Shown here piece after piece: positions 1-5,915 of a stretch of DNA of 6,017 bases (positions within the stretch are counted from its first letter, which is position 1; the number at the start of each line of letters is the position of its first letter). Origin of the DNA: Bacteroidales bacterium UBA6346 (GTDB lineage Bacteria; Bacteroidota; Bacteroidia; Bacteroidales; UBA932); contig DJSA01000072.1 of the NCBI GenBank assembly GCA_002438905.1, positions 60,410 through 66,426 of the forward strand, written 5' to 3'. The notes beneath the pieces are model-generated. The model was not told the origin of the DNA. It made no database searches and was given only the letters and a program-made list of their open reading frames with translations. A program made the translations under genes and the position numbers.

Positions 1-677
1 GAACCAGCCGCAAAACCGCCTTCAGGAATGGAGAGAGAGATGTCCTGCCCAGCCTCAACAGCAGTCAGTTCACCAGTCTCAAGATTCAGGCTGAACTTTC
101 CGGCAAGTGGTGTCCCGAGGCTCGTGAGCGTGATTTCTGTAATCTCATATTCCCCGAAATCCACAGGAATCCGCACTACGCCGCAGAGGTTAGTGAGCGT
201 GAAGTCCGTGGCATCCGACTGTCCGTACAGCACGGCCGAACCATTGCCGAACGAGCCTGGAATCCACTTCTGAACTGTCTGAAGTGTGATTTCGGCAGAA
301 TTGCCGTCCATCGCGCCGCAAATCCAGCTCGGATAGACCACGCCATAAGGGGCGCTGACTCCGGACAAGCTGAACATCGCATCGGTGGCCTTGTCCCCCA
401 CCCCGTGGAGAGGCTCTGAGCGCTGCCCGTTCACGGCGATGCGGTCGCCCTCGCACCAATAGACCGGATAGGCCGAACCGTCAGGTTCACCGAGAACGGT
501 CTTGGTTAAAGTCCCGCTGCCGAGGCTGAGGCTGACAGACTTTTCCGGCGCCGACCCGGGAGACGGCTCTTCGCTGTTCGCCGGCTTTTCACAGCCGGAA
601 GCAGCCGCAAGAATGGCAGCAACGGCAAGTGTATGCACGGCTGCGGCTGCGAGGACAGATGAAAGTTTGTTTCTCAT
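1..677 (-). CDS. Fimbrillin-like lipoprotein, 5' part only (runs off the left edge)
   Basis: The frame is open from an ATG at 677 to the window edge: 225 complete codons with no stop. The first 29 residues are a lipoprotein signal peptide: basic start (MRNK), Ala/Val/Leu-rich core, lipobox ASGC with the lipidated Cys at residue 29. An acidic/Pro-rich tether follows (to about residue 46), consistent with export to the outer membrane. Residues ~47-225 resemble the fimbrillin-like (Mfa_like_1) domain. The landmark LTKT.LG (57-63), then YPV.W.EGDRI.VNG (70-84), recurs almost unchanged in the lipoprotein at 3790-5844. The rest of that domain also aligns loosely, including a hydrophobic strand with VVRIPVDF against the other's YLRITVAY. 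The C-terminal part lies outside the window. By analogy it may carry a propeller or another catalytic/binding domain, but that is inference. It lies 120 bp downstream of the regulator gene, same strand. Confident as a gene and lipoprotein; function unknown. Confidence 0.85.
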   Translation of the reverse strand, partial: MRNKLSSVLAAAAVHTLAVAAILAAASGCEKPANSEEPSPGSAPEKSVSLSLGSGTLTKTVLGEPDGSAYPVYWCEGDRIAVNGQRSEPLHGVGDKATDAMFSLSGVSAPYGVVYPSWICGAMDGNSAEITLQTVQKWIPGSFGNGSAVLYGQSDATDFTLTNLCGVVRIPVDFGEYEITEITLTSLGTPLAGKFSLNLETGELTAVEAGQDISLSIPEGGFAAG

Positions 678-687
678 ATTCAATTGA

Positions 688-695
688 TTATCAGT
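688..695 (-). promoter_or_regulatory. ACTGATAA leader motif, gene 1
   Basis: The octamer ACTGATAA ends 10 nt before the ATG at 677. The same octamer sits just upstream of the other two starts in this window (3645-3652 and 5848-5855). No purine-rich Shine-Dalgarno is present, as is usual in Bacteroidota. It may be a translation-initiation leader element or part of a shared regulatory site; its role is not known. Confidence 0.4.
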
Positions 696-730
696 TTATC
701 TGTATTACTATCTTTATGATTGCGCTCAAT

Positions 731-810
731 TTATATTCTCCATCATCTTATATCCTCCATCACCATCATGACTCCACATTTATATCCTCCATCCGCATCA
801 TGATTCCACA
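731..810 (-). repeat. Tandem direct repeat, 32-bp period, two full copies plus a partial one
   Basis: Two 31-bp copies lie at 748-778 and 780-810, differing at only about 3 positions and separated by one T. A 17-bp partial copy precedes them at 731-747 (TTATATTCTCCATCATC on the plus strand). The copy at 780-810 overlaps the last codons and stop of the regulator gene. Read on the minus strand, each full copy contains GTGGA(A/G)TCATGA, so the codons Val-Glu-Ser-stop are duplicated downstream. Every copy also carries a TGGAG(A/G)ATATAA block. The array fills most of the gap upstream of the lipoprotein gene at 677. It could be a simple tandem duplication or, at close to three helical turns per unit, a regulator-binding array. 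Confidence 0.85.
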
Positions 811-3638
811 GGAGCATTCCCCTTTCCCCTCATCTCCTCCGCGAAGACGGTCGGCGTCTTTCCGTACATTTCCCTGAAGCACTTGGCGAAGTAGGATACA
901 TTCGAGAATCCGACGGCGTAGCATATCTCCGAAATGTTGTTTCCGTGAGGCTCGCGCAGCATCTCGGCGGCAACGACAAGACGGAGGTTGCGTACATAGT
1001 TGTTCGGAGACGTGTCTAACAGACGGCGGATGCGGCGCACGAGCGTGGAAGGACTCACGGCCATCTTCTCCGCAATTATATCATTGGAAAGCAATGCATT
1101 GGAAAGATTCTCACGAACAATCCTGTCAAACTCCGCAAGGAAATCCTGGTCCTTCTTCGGCAGTCCCACAATCTGCGAGACGGTGTTTATCTTCTCCCGG
1201 AATACCTCCTCCTCCTTCGAGCGCCGGTAGTCAAGCTCCATCTGCCGGCTCTTGCGTTCGACGTTCCACCACACCGCGACAAAGATGCCGGCAGCAATCA
1301 TCAGCGTGAAGAGGACAATCAGCGCAATGCCCCACGGGGATGCCCAGAACGGTGGCCGGATGATTATTTTCAGCGGGACATGGGCATTGTGCCATTCGGA
1401 CGACGAGGTCGATGATCGCAGTTCGAGGGTATATGTGCCCGACGGGACATTGTACCAGAAGGCGGAGCGCGACACGGAGATGTCCCTCCACTGCGTGTCA
1501 TATCCCTTCAGACGACACTGGAGCCACGATGACGATGCGGAGGACATATCAGGAACGGAAAAGTCGAAGCCGAATGAATTCTGGTCATGGTCGAGCCTTA
1601 TGTCGTCTAAAAGGTCGAGGTTGTCATCGGTCGTTACGGCTGCGTCGCCGACATGAAGCCGGGAAATGATGATGTCCGGATGACCTCCGGTGCGCAGTCT
1701 CTTGGGAGAGAAGCTTATGAACCCGTTGTCGGAGCCAAAGCAGAGTTCGCCGGAGGAGAGCCGCATGGCGCTGTTGGTGAGCTTGGTGTCAAGAAGCCCC
1801 TCGATTTCCGTGTAGAGACGCAGGCCAGATGTTTCCGGATTGAACTGGACAAGTCCCGAATCGGAGGCAATCCATAGGCAGCCGCTGCGGTCCTCGATGC
1901 AGCGGAAGAACACATCGGTCGGGAGGGAGGGAAAGTTCGAACTGTCGCAGGTCGAGAATTTGCCTGTTTCGGGAATATATTCGGAAAAACCGTGGCTGAA
2001 CCCTATCGCCCAGACACGACCGCTGGCATCGACATGAACGGACGCCACCTTATTGTCCGGAAGCCCGTCGTCATGCGAAAGATGGAGGATTTCTCCGTTC
2101 GACGGATTCCAGCGATATATTCCCGATGCGAAGGACGAGAGCCACAGGTTTCCCTTCGCGTCTTCGTCCATCGAGGTGAGGAACACGCCATCGAATATTC
2201 CCGTATCCTCGAAACGGTCGTTCCCCTTGTCATATTTTGAAAGTCCGAGGGTCGTCCCGGCATAGATGTCGCCGTTCGATGTCCTGTGCACGAGATAGAC
2301 CTTGGGGTCGCTGCGCCCGCTCTTTTTCCGCAGCACGCCGTAGGATTTCAGTGATTTGGTCCGCGTGTCAAGCCTATAGAGACCGTGCAGCGAGCCGAAC
2401 CAGAGATAGTGGCCGTCAATGCACGGGGAGCAGACCGTCGCGGGAATGCCTAGAGTGGTGACGCGCTCCACCTCTGATGTCTCAGGATTCCAGAGAAGCA
2501 GCCCGGACTGCTCGGTCGAGACCCAGACTTTGGCTCCCGATTCCTCGGCGAAGCCGCTCACGATGCAGCCCTCAAGCGAGACGTCGGAGGCAGTGTAGTG
2601 CTTGCGGAAGTTGGTCTGCGCGAGTCCGGACCAGTTTACCCCACCGTCCTTGGTGCCGAGCCACACGCCGCCGCCGTCATCCACGAATGCACAGGTCACA
2701 TAGCTTCCCGAAAGGGAGAACCTGTCAGCGGCATCCCGCTCAATCCTGCGCACGCCGGTCCCCATGAGGTCGTATCTCCACACGCCGTCGGTCGTTGTAA
2801 GCCAGAGCCATCTCTGTCGCTCGAAGAAGCTGTCCAAAAGGACTGTACCCTCAGGAAGGCGGAAAAGACAGCGTATTGAGCCGGACACCGGATCTATCTC
2901 GCTGATTCCTTTCAGTGTGCTCGCAACATAAATCTGCCCGTCAGCCCCCTCATATATGCCTTCAATCTCGTCGCCGTCGAACCATCCGCCGTCTGGGAAA
3001 GGCTCAATGACGCCGCTGTCCCTAAGACCCGAAGGAGAGTGGTAGAGAGCCGAATGGTAGCGTGAGAGCCACACGCCGCTGTGCCGGGAGACGAGCATCT
3101 TCCGGAATCCGGAGACTCCGAGCGTGTCGTAGCTTATGTGGTGGAGGTGGGAATATTTCGTGTCGTAGGCAAACACGCCCTGGTCGTTCACGAGCATCCA
3201 GATCTGTCTGTCGCCATCGAAGGTGATGAATGTCACCTTGTTGCGAATGGTCTCCCCGCTGTCGGCGGAGCGGGTGAGGGGCTCAAAGCGGTCGAGGACA
3301 TAGTTGTAGCAGCTCACGCCATTGTCGGTGCCGACCCAGATGTTCCCGTCGCGGTCCTCGGCGAAGCAGTTGATGTAGTCGGTGGTGAGGCCGAGATCGG
3401 CGGCCGTGAAGACGTCGAAGCGCCGTCCGTCATAGCGGTTCAGCCCGTGGTAGGTTCCAATCCAGATGAAGCCCCGCGAGTCCTGCATGATGCGGCTCAC
3501 CCCGTCGTAGGACAGGCCACTGCTCGCGGTGGTCAGGTGGGTGAACTTATACTGTCCTGCCCCCCCCTGAGCCGTTTCCGGCAGCGTGAGGAACAGCAAT
3601 AGTGCCGTGATGACTTTTATGAAGGTCTTTATCTTCAT
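798..3638 (-). CDS. HTCS-like membrane regulator without kinase or receiver: double Reg_prop propeller, Y_Y_Y, TM helix, AraC DNA-binding domain
   Basis: This 946-residue protein probably senses a periplasmic ligand and binds DNA directly. Residues 1-25 are a signal sequence. Residues ~30-645 hold 14 Reg_prop blades of the form (D..G.(I/V/L)W(I/V/L)GT..G(L/V)..(Y/F)(D/N)), clearest at 52-70, 96-111, 319-334, 494-511 and 582-600; 14 fits two seven-bladed propellers. Residues ~683-760 are a Y_Y_Y domain (KGYDTQWRDI; WYNVPSGTYTLELRSS). A single transmembrane helix spans ~767-790. A charged, probably coiled-coil linker (791-~849) leads to an AraC/HTH_18 domain (~850-935, second helix-turn-helix GFSNVSYFAKCF). 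A classical HTCS has a histidine kinase and receiver between helix and HTH. Here only ~60 residues are present, with no H-box, ATP-binding motifs or phospho-acceptor Asp. The ATG at 3638 is preceded in frame by TGA TAA TAA TAG, which fixes the start. The gene lies between lipoprotein genes it may control (inference). A run of eight G lies just after the signal peptide. Confidence 0.95.
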   Translation of the reverse strand: MKIKTFIKVITALLLFLTLPETAQGGAGQYKFTHLTTASSGLSYDGVSRIMQDSRGFIWIGTYHGLNRYDGRRFDVFTAADLGLTTDYINCFAEDRDGNIWVGTDNGVSCYNYVLDRFEPLTRSADSGETIRNKVTFITFDGDRQIWMLVNDQGVFAYDTKYSHLHHISYDTLGVSGFRKMLVSRHSGVWLSRYHSALYHSPSGLRDSGVIEPFPDGGWFDGDEIEGIYEGADGQIYVASTLKGISEIDPVSGSIRCLFRLPEGTVLLDSFFERQRWLWLTTTDGVWRYDLMGTGVRRIERDAADRFSLSGSYVTCAFVDDGGGVWLGTKDGGVNWSGLAQTNFRKHYTASDVSLEGCIVSGFAEESGAKVWVSTEQSGLLLWNPETSEVERVTTLGIPATVCSPCIDGHYLWFGSLHGLYRLDTRTKSLKSYGVLRKKSGRSDPKVYLVHRTSNGDIYAGTTLGLSKYDKGNDRFEDTGIFDGVFLTSMDEDAKGNLWLSSFASGIYRWNPSNGEILHLSHDDGLPDNKVASVHVDASGRVWAIGFSHGFSEYIPETGKFSTCDSSNFPSLPTDVFFRCIEDRSGCLWIASDSGLVQFNPETSGLRLYTEIEGLLDTKLTNSAMRLSSGELCFGSDNGFISFSPKRLRTGGHPDIIISRLHVGDAAVTTDDNLDLLDDIRLDHDQNSFGFDFSVPDMSSASSSWLQCRLKGYDTQWRDISVSRSAFWYNVPSGTYTLELRSSTSSSEWHNAHVPLKIIIRPPFWASPWGIALIVLFTLMIAAGIFVAVWWNVERKSRQMELDYRRSKEEEVFREKINTVSQIVGLPKKDQDFLAEFDRIVRENLSNALLSNDIIAEKMAVSPSTLVRRIRRLLDTSPNNYVRNLRLVVAAEMLREPHGNNISEICYAVGFSNVSYFAKCFREMYGKTPTVFAEEMRGKGNAPVES
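3560..3567 (-). repeat. G8 homopolymer tract early in the regulator gene
   Basis: Eight consecutive C on the plus strand (G on the coding strand) span codons ~24-27 of the regulator (CAG GGG GGG GCA, Gln-Gly-Gly-Ala), right at the end of its signal peptide. At length 8 the gene is in frame. Gain or loss of one G would shift the frame and remove the sensor and DNA-binding domains. The tract is directly seen; any phase variation is inference. Confidence 0.6.
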
Positions 3639-3644
3639 CTATTA

Positions 3645-3652
3645 TTATCAGT
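3645..3652 (-). promoter_or_regulatory. ACTGATAA leader motif, regulator gene
   Basis: ACTGATAA ends 6 nt before the regulator ATG at 3638. Its TGATAA begins a run of four consecutive in-frame stop codons (TGA TAA TAA TAG) that directly abut the ATG. The same octamer precedes the starts at 677 and 5844. The match in this leader extends one base further (ACTGATAAT) with the gene-1 leader. Confidence 0.4.
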
Positions 3653-3667
3653 ATTCTCTAGTATTCT
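3650..3667 (-). repeat. Short direct repeat AGAATACT, 10-bp pitch, in the regulator leader
   Basis: AGAATACT occurs twice on the minus strand (3667-3660 and 3657-3650), one helical turn apart, 12-29 nt upstream of the regulator ATG. A related TAGAATG lies about 15 nt further upstream. The spacing would put both copies on the same DNA face, as a binding site might need, but the units are short and chance is possible. Confidence 0.4.
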
Positions 3668-3681
3668 ACATCCATCATTCT

Positions 3682-3773
3682 AAGTGAGAGATCTTTTTGC
3701 AACCATCCCCTCCCTCGATAAAGATTCCTCGTTTCACTCGGAATGACAGAAACAATGACAGCACATCTCACTT
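3682..3773. repeat. Inverted-repeat-bounded intergenic element, possibly a dispersed REP/MITE-like repeat
   Basis: AAGTGAGA at 3682-3689 is matched by its reverse complement TCTCACTT at 3766-3773, bounding about 92 bp that fill most of the gap between the lipoprotein and regulator genes. The core includes CCTCGTTTCACTCGGAATGA, whose shape (TTCCTCG...CTCGGAATGAC) recalls short dispersed intergenic repeats common in gut bacterial genomes; that likeness is from memory, not a search. No coding capacity or transposase is present. It probably contains the 3' end signal of the upstream lipoprotein gene. Confidence 0.45.
3724..3744 (-). terminator. Candidate hairpin terminator or 3' stabiliser downstream of the lipoprotein gene
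   Basis: On the minus-strand transcript the 21 nt fold as ATTCC / GGAAT, then two opposed G-A mismatches that could form tandem sheared pairs, then GT/AC closing a GAA loop. It lies 46 nt past the stop at 3790 and is followed by CTTTAT, a poor T-tract. It could be a weak terminator, an RNA-stability hairpin, or only the palindromic core of the surrounding repeat. Confidence 0.3.
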
Positions 3774-3789
3774 GAAGATCGGACAGATG

Positions 3790-5844
3790 TCATTTGAATT
3801 CCGGCGTACTTGTGGTTATGCGGCCGCGGACAGCCCACACATGAGGATTCACCGAACCTCCTGCGGCAGTTATGTCATGCAGTTCAAATACGGCAAGAAA
3901 CTCGTCACCGCCAAGCGGACAGAGCGATGGCCAGTTGATGCCTGTCTGCACGCCATCGCCTTTAGGAATCCGCGTCTTCACACGCATCCTTCCCTCGAAC
4001 TTCGCCCCACTCATCTCGGATTTGGGGCATATCTGCACCTCCATACGCCTATGAGCCTTCGCTGGTTCTTGTCCCCACTTGCCAACATCCGCTGTCTGGT
4101 AGGAAATCAGGAAATAATTGTCTGTCTGCGCGATGTATGGAGCTCCATTATACATTGTCGAACTTGCAAGCGGAGTCTCGAACGGGTCGAAACGATATGG
4201 TGAAGGCGACAATACCGAAGATGCCCAACTTGCAGAAACAATAGGATTATAGACAATCTGCGGATAGAGCTGCTGCGTGTCCGTTTCATAATGCTCAATG
4301 GCGAGATAAATGTTGTTATTATACAGCATCGCAGTAGGCATACCATCCCTGCGTGTCTCCGTATAACATACATCACGAAAACTACCCCAAGTTTCACCGC
4401 CGTCCTTTGATTCCATTACCCGGATTTTCTGATACCTGGGAGTTGTCGGCATTTCCTCCGCGAAATAAATCTGAACAGTCCCGTCAGGAAGTTCAAGAAC
4501 AAACGGCTCATAACATCCGGCCGCAGAGTCTGACGTGTGAATACGCTTAAGTTCGCTCCAGTTTGCACCGTTGTTGTCAGAAGTACAGATTGAGATATAA
4601 TATGGAAACAATTCCTTTTCCACCGGAAGTTTACGCTCATTTATGGCATAGATTATTCTGCCTGGCTTATATGGATTAGTCGCACTGAGCTGTGCAAAAT
4701 CGTTGCTATCCATGCGGTACTTGTCTGTTGTTCCCGACTCCGTCTTCACATAACGAACAGCCTGCACTACTGTTTCCGCACTCCATGTCTTACCATTGTC
4801 ACTGCTGAACCGAGCCTTAGCCTTGCTTTCAGAAGTATAGCACATCATAAGACGCCCATCATTCAAGCGATGTGCACGCCCATAAGTTGAACCTTTACCT
4901 ATTTCAATCTGCACCGGCGTGTCCCAGAAAATCCTGAACTGTCCCTCCTCAACCTCTTCAAGGTCGGAGGTAGTGTTGTCAAGTGCGGTGAAGGTCAGCT
5001 CTGGGGCTTTCAGGATAATGCCCTGCTTCAATTCTACACACGATGAAGTCTCGGCCTTGAGAAAGACTCCCTTGGCATCGGAGAATTCGATTTGAAAACC
5101 TTTTTCAAAGGTCTGCGCCGGCAACGCGATGCAGAAATTCGTCAGTCCGGCAGTGCCAGCCGTCGCCCCAGCACCCTCTGATGCCGTGACAGTTATGCTC
5201 TTCTCGCCGGCGCCATTGACATCTCCGGGCACAGGCGCACCGCTCTCGTTGAAGCTGATGCCGAACTCCCCTGCGACAGCCTCCGAGCCATTGCCGCAGA
5301 ACACGGCCTTGGTCGCACGGCGGGCGCAGTTTTCAGGATAGGCCACCGTAATCCGCAGGTAGGCGGCAAGATGATGAAAGTCAAGTTGTTCGCCGGAACT
5401 TTGCACGGCCATGATTGCCGCATTCGGGTCAAAACCGGCCTCGGCGGGTGTCTGGGCTGACACGAACTTCACTGAGTTTTCAGACACCCGCGCTGAAGAC
5501 GGATATATCGCAGTGTAAGGTGATGCCGGCATTTCGCCTTTCACTGTAAAGTTTGCCTTGTTCTGCCCCGTCTCATCGGCAGTCAGAGCTTCCGAAACGA
5601 TGCCATTTACCGATATGCGGTCGCCCTCGGACCAGAGCACCGGATAATGTCCGTCCGCAGTCTTGTCTCCGAGAGAGGTTTTTGTAAGGGTCTCCACGGT
5701 CGATGCCGCAAAGACAGTCGTAATTTCGGGAGCAGGTTCAGGTTCCGTTCCCGGCTGCTGATTAGGCTGAGGCTCATCGGTGCAGGCCGCGACCGCCATT
5801 GCAGCTGCCATCATCGCAAATATTGAGGTTATTCCGTTTTTCAC
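3790..5844 (-). CDS. Surface lipoprotein: fimbrillin-like domain fused to a sialidase-superfamily (Asp-box) beta-propeller
   Basis: This 684-residue protein starts at a GTG (5844): the frame is closed by TGA TAA just upstream, and later Met codons lie inside the signal peptide. The lipobox is VAAC with the lipidated Cys at 21, followed by TDE and a Pro/Glu/Gln-rich tether to ~40, which suits surface display. Residues ~42-285 are a fimbrillin-like (Mfa_like_1) domain with LTKTSLG (53-59) and YPVLWSEGDRISVNG (67-81). Residues ~300-684 form a propeller of the sialidase/BNR superfamily. It has Asp-boxes at 347-354 (SSDNGKTW) and 479-486 (SKDGGETW), a looser one at 421-429, an opening YGR..RL.DGRL strand (321-331), a CYEPFVLELPDG strand (444-455) and RRDGMP (498-503). 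Hydrolysis of a glycan is plausible, but the GH33 FRIP motif and full Arg triad are not evident; a GH93-like exo-enzyme or a non-catalytic binder are alternatives. GC is about 64% in the fimbrillin half and about 40% in sampled propeller segments. Confidence 0.92.
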   Translation of the reverse strand: MKNGITSIFAMMAAAMAVAACTDEPQPNQQPGTEPEPAPEITTVFAASTVETLTKTSLGDKTADGHYPVLWSEGDRISVNGIVSEALTADETGQNKANFTVKGEMPASPYTAIYPSSARVSENSVKFVSAQTPAEAGFDPNAAIMAVQSSGEQLDFHHLAAYLRITVAYPENCARRATKAVFCGNGSEAVAGEFGISFNESGAPVPGDVNGAGEKSITVTASEGAGATAGTAGLTNFCIALPAQTFEKGFQIEFSDAKGVFLKAETSSCVELKQGIILKAPELTFTALDNTTSDLEEVEEGQFRIFWDTPVQIEIGKGSTYGRAHRLNDGRLMMCYTSESKAKARFSSDNGKTWSAETVVQAVRYVKTESGTTDKYRMDSNDFAQLSATNPYKPGRIIYAINERKLPVEKELFPYYISICTSDNNGANWSELKRIHTSDSAAGCYEPFVLELPDGTVQIYFAEEMPTTPRYQKIRVMESKDGGETWGSFRDVCYTETRRDGMPTAMLYNNNIYLAIEHYETDTQQLYPQIVYNPIVSASWASSVLSPSPYRFDPFETPLASSTMYNGAPYIAQTDNYFLISYQTADVGKWGQEPAKAHRRMEVQICPKSEMSGAKFEGRMRVKTRIPKGDGVQTGINWPSLCPLGGDEFLAVFELHDITAAGGSVNPHVWAVRGRITTSTPEFK

Positions 5845-5847
5845 TAT

Positions 5848-5855
5848 TTATCAGT
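5848..5855 (-). promoter_or_regulatory. ACTGATAA leader motif, fimbrillin-propeller gene
   Basis: ACTGATAA ends 3 nt before the GTG start at 5844 and contains the in-frame TGA TAA that closes the frame upstream, so it supports the GTG start. It is the third copy of the octamer found beside a start codon in this window. It is too near the start to be a -7 promoter box of this gene. Confidence 0.4.
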
Positions 5856-5873
5856 GCTTTTCTTGTGGTACAA

Positions 5874-5915
5874 ATTCTTCCGGATGCCACTCCGCGCCGC
5901 CGAAATGACGGGACA
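5874..5915. other. GC-rich intergenic stretch, possible diverged relative of the 3682-3773 repeat core
   Basis: The 71-bp gap between the right-edge gene and the GTG at 5844 holds ATTCTTCCGG followed by a GC-rich segment ending in CCGAAATGACGGGACA. The arrangement (ATTC.TCC ... CGRAATGACRG) resembles the core at 3724-3750, but the middle does not align. A short CGGA/TCCG hairpin is present without a T-tract. No clear promoter or terminator was found. Confidence 0.2.

Noticed and set aside
678..747. Canonical Bacteroides promoter (TTTG / TAnnTTTG) upstream of gene 1
   Set aside because: Only partial matches such as TAAATTGA were found, with no properly spaced -33 partner. The same search upstream of the regulator gave only a weak TTG-N17-TAGAATG candidate.
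731..810. CRISPR-like array
   Set aside because: The units are contiguous (one base between them), there are no unique spacers, and one unit is part of a coding sequence.
3081..3602. Plus-strand open frame of 173 codons
   Set aside because: It lies entirely antisense to the regulator's propeller region, whose blades read perfectly on the minus strand; its own translation shows no domain and is a compositional shadow.
798..3638. Annotation as a full hybrid two-component sensor kinase
   Set aside because: No kinase or receiver sequence exists between the transmembrane helix and the DNA-binding domain.
3697..4203. Plus-strand open frame of 168 codons
   Set aside because: It overlaps the intergenic repeat and runs antisense through the well-supported propeller domain; no signal, domain or initiation context.
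5809..5814. ATG codons at residues 11-12 as the start of the fimbrillin-propeller gene
   Set aside because: Starting there would remove the positively charged end and half the hydrophobic core of the lipoprotein signal peptide; the GTG at 5844 gives a complete one.
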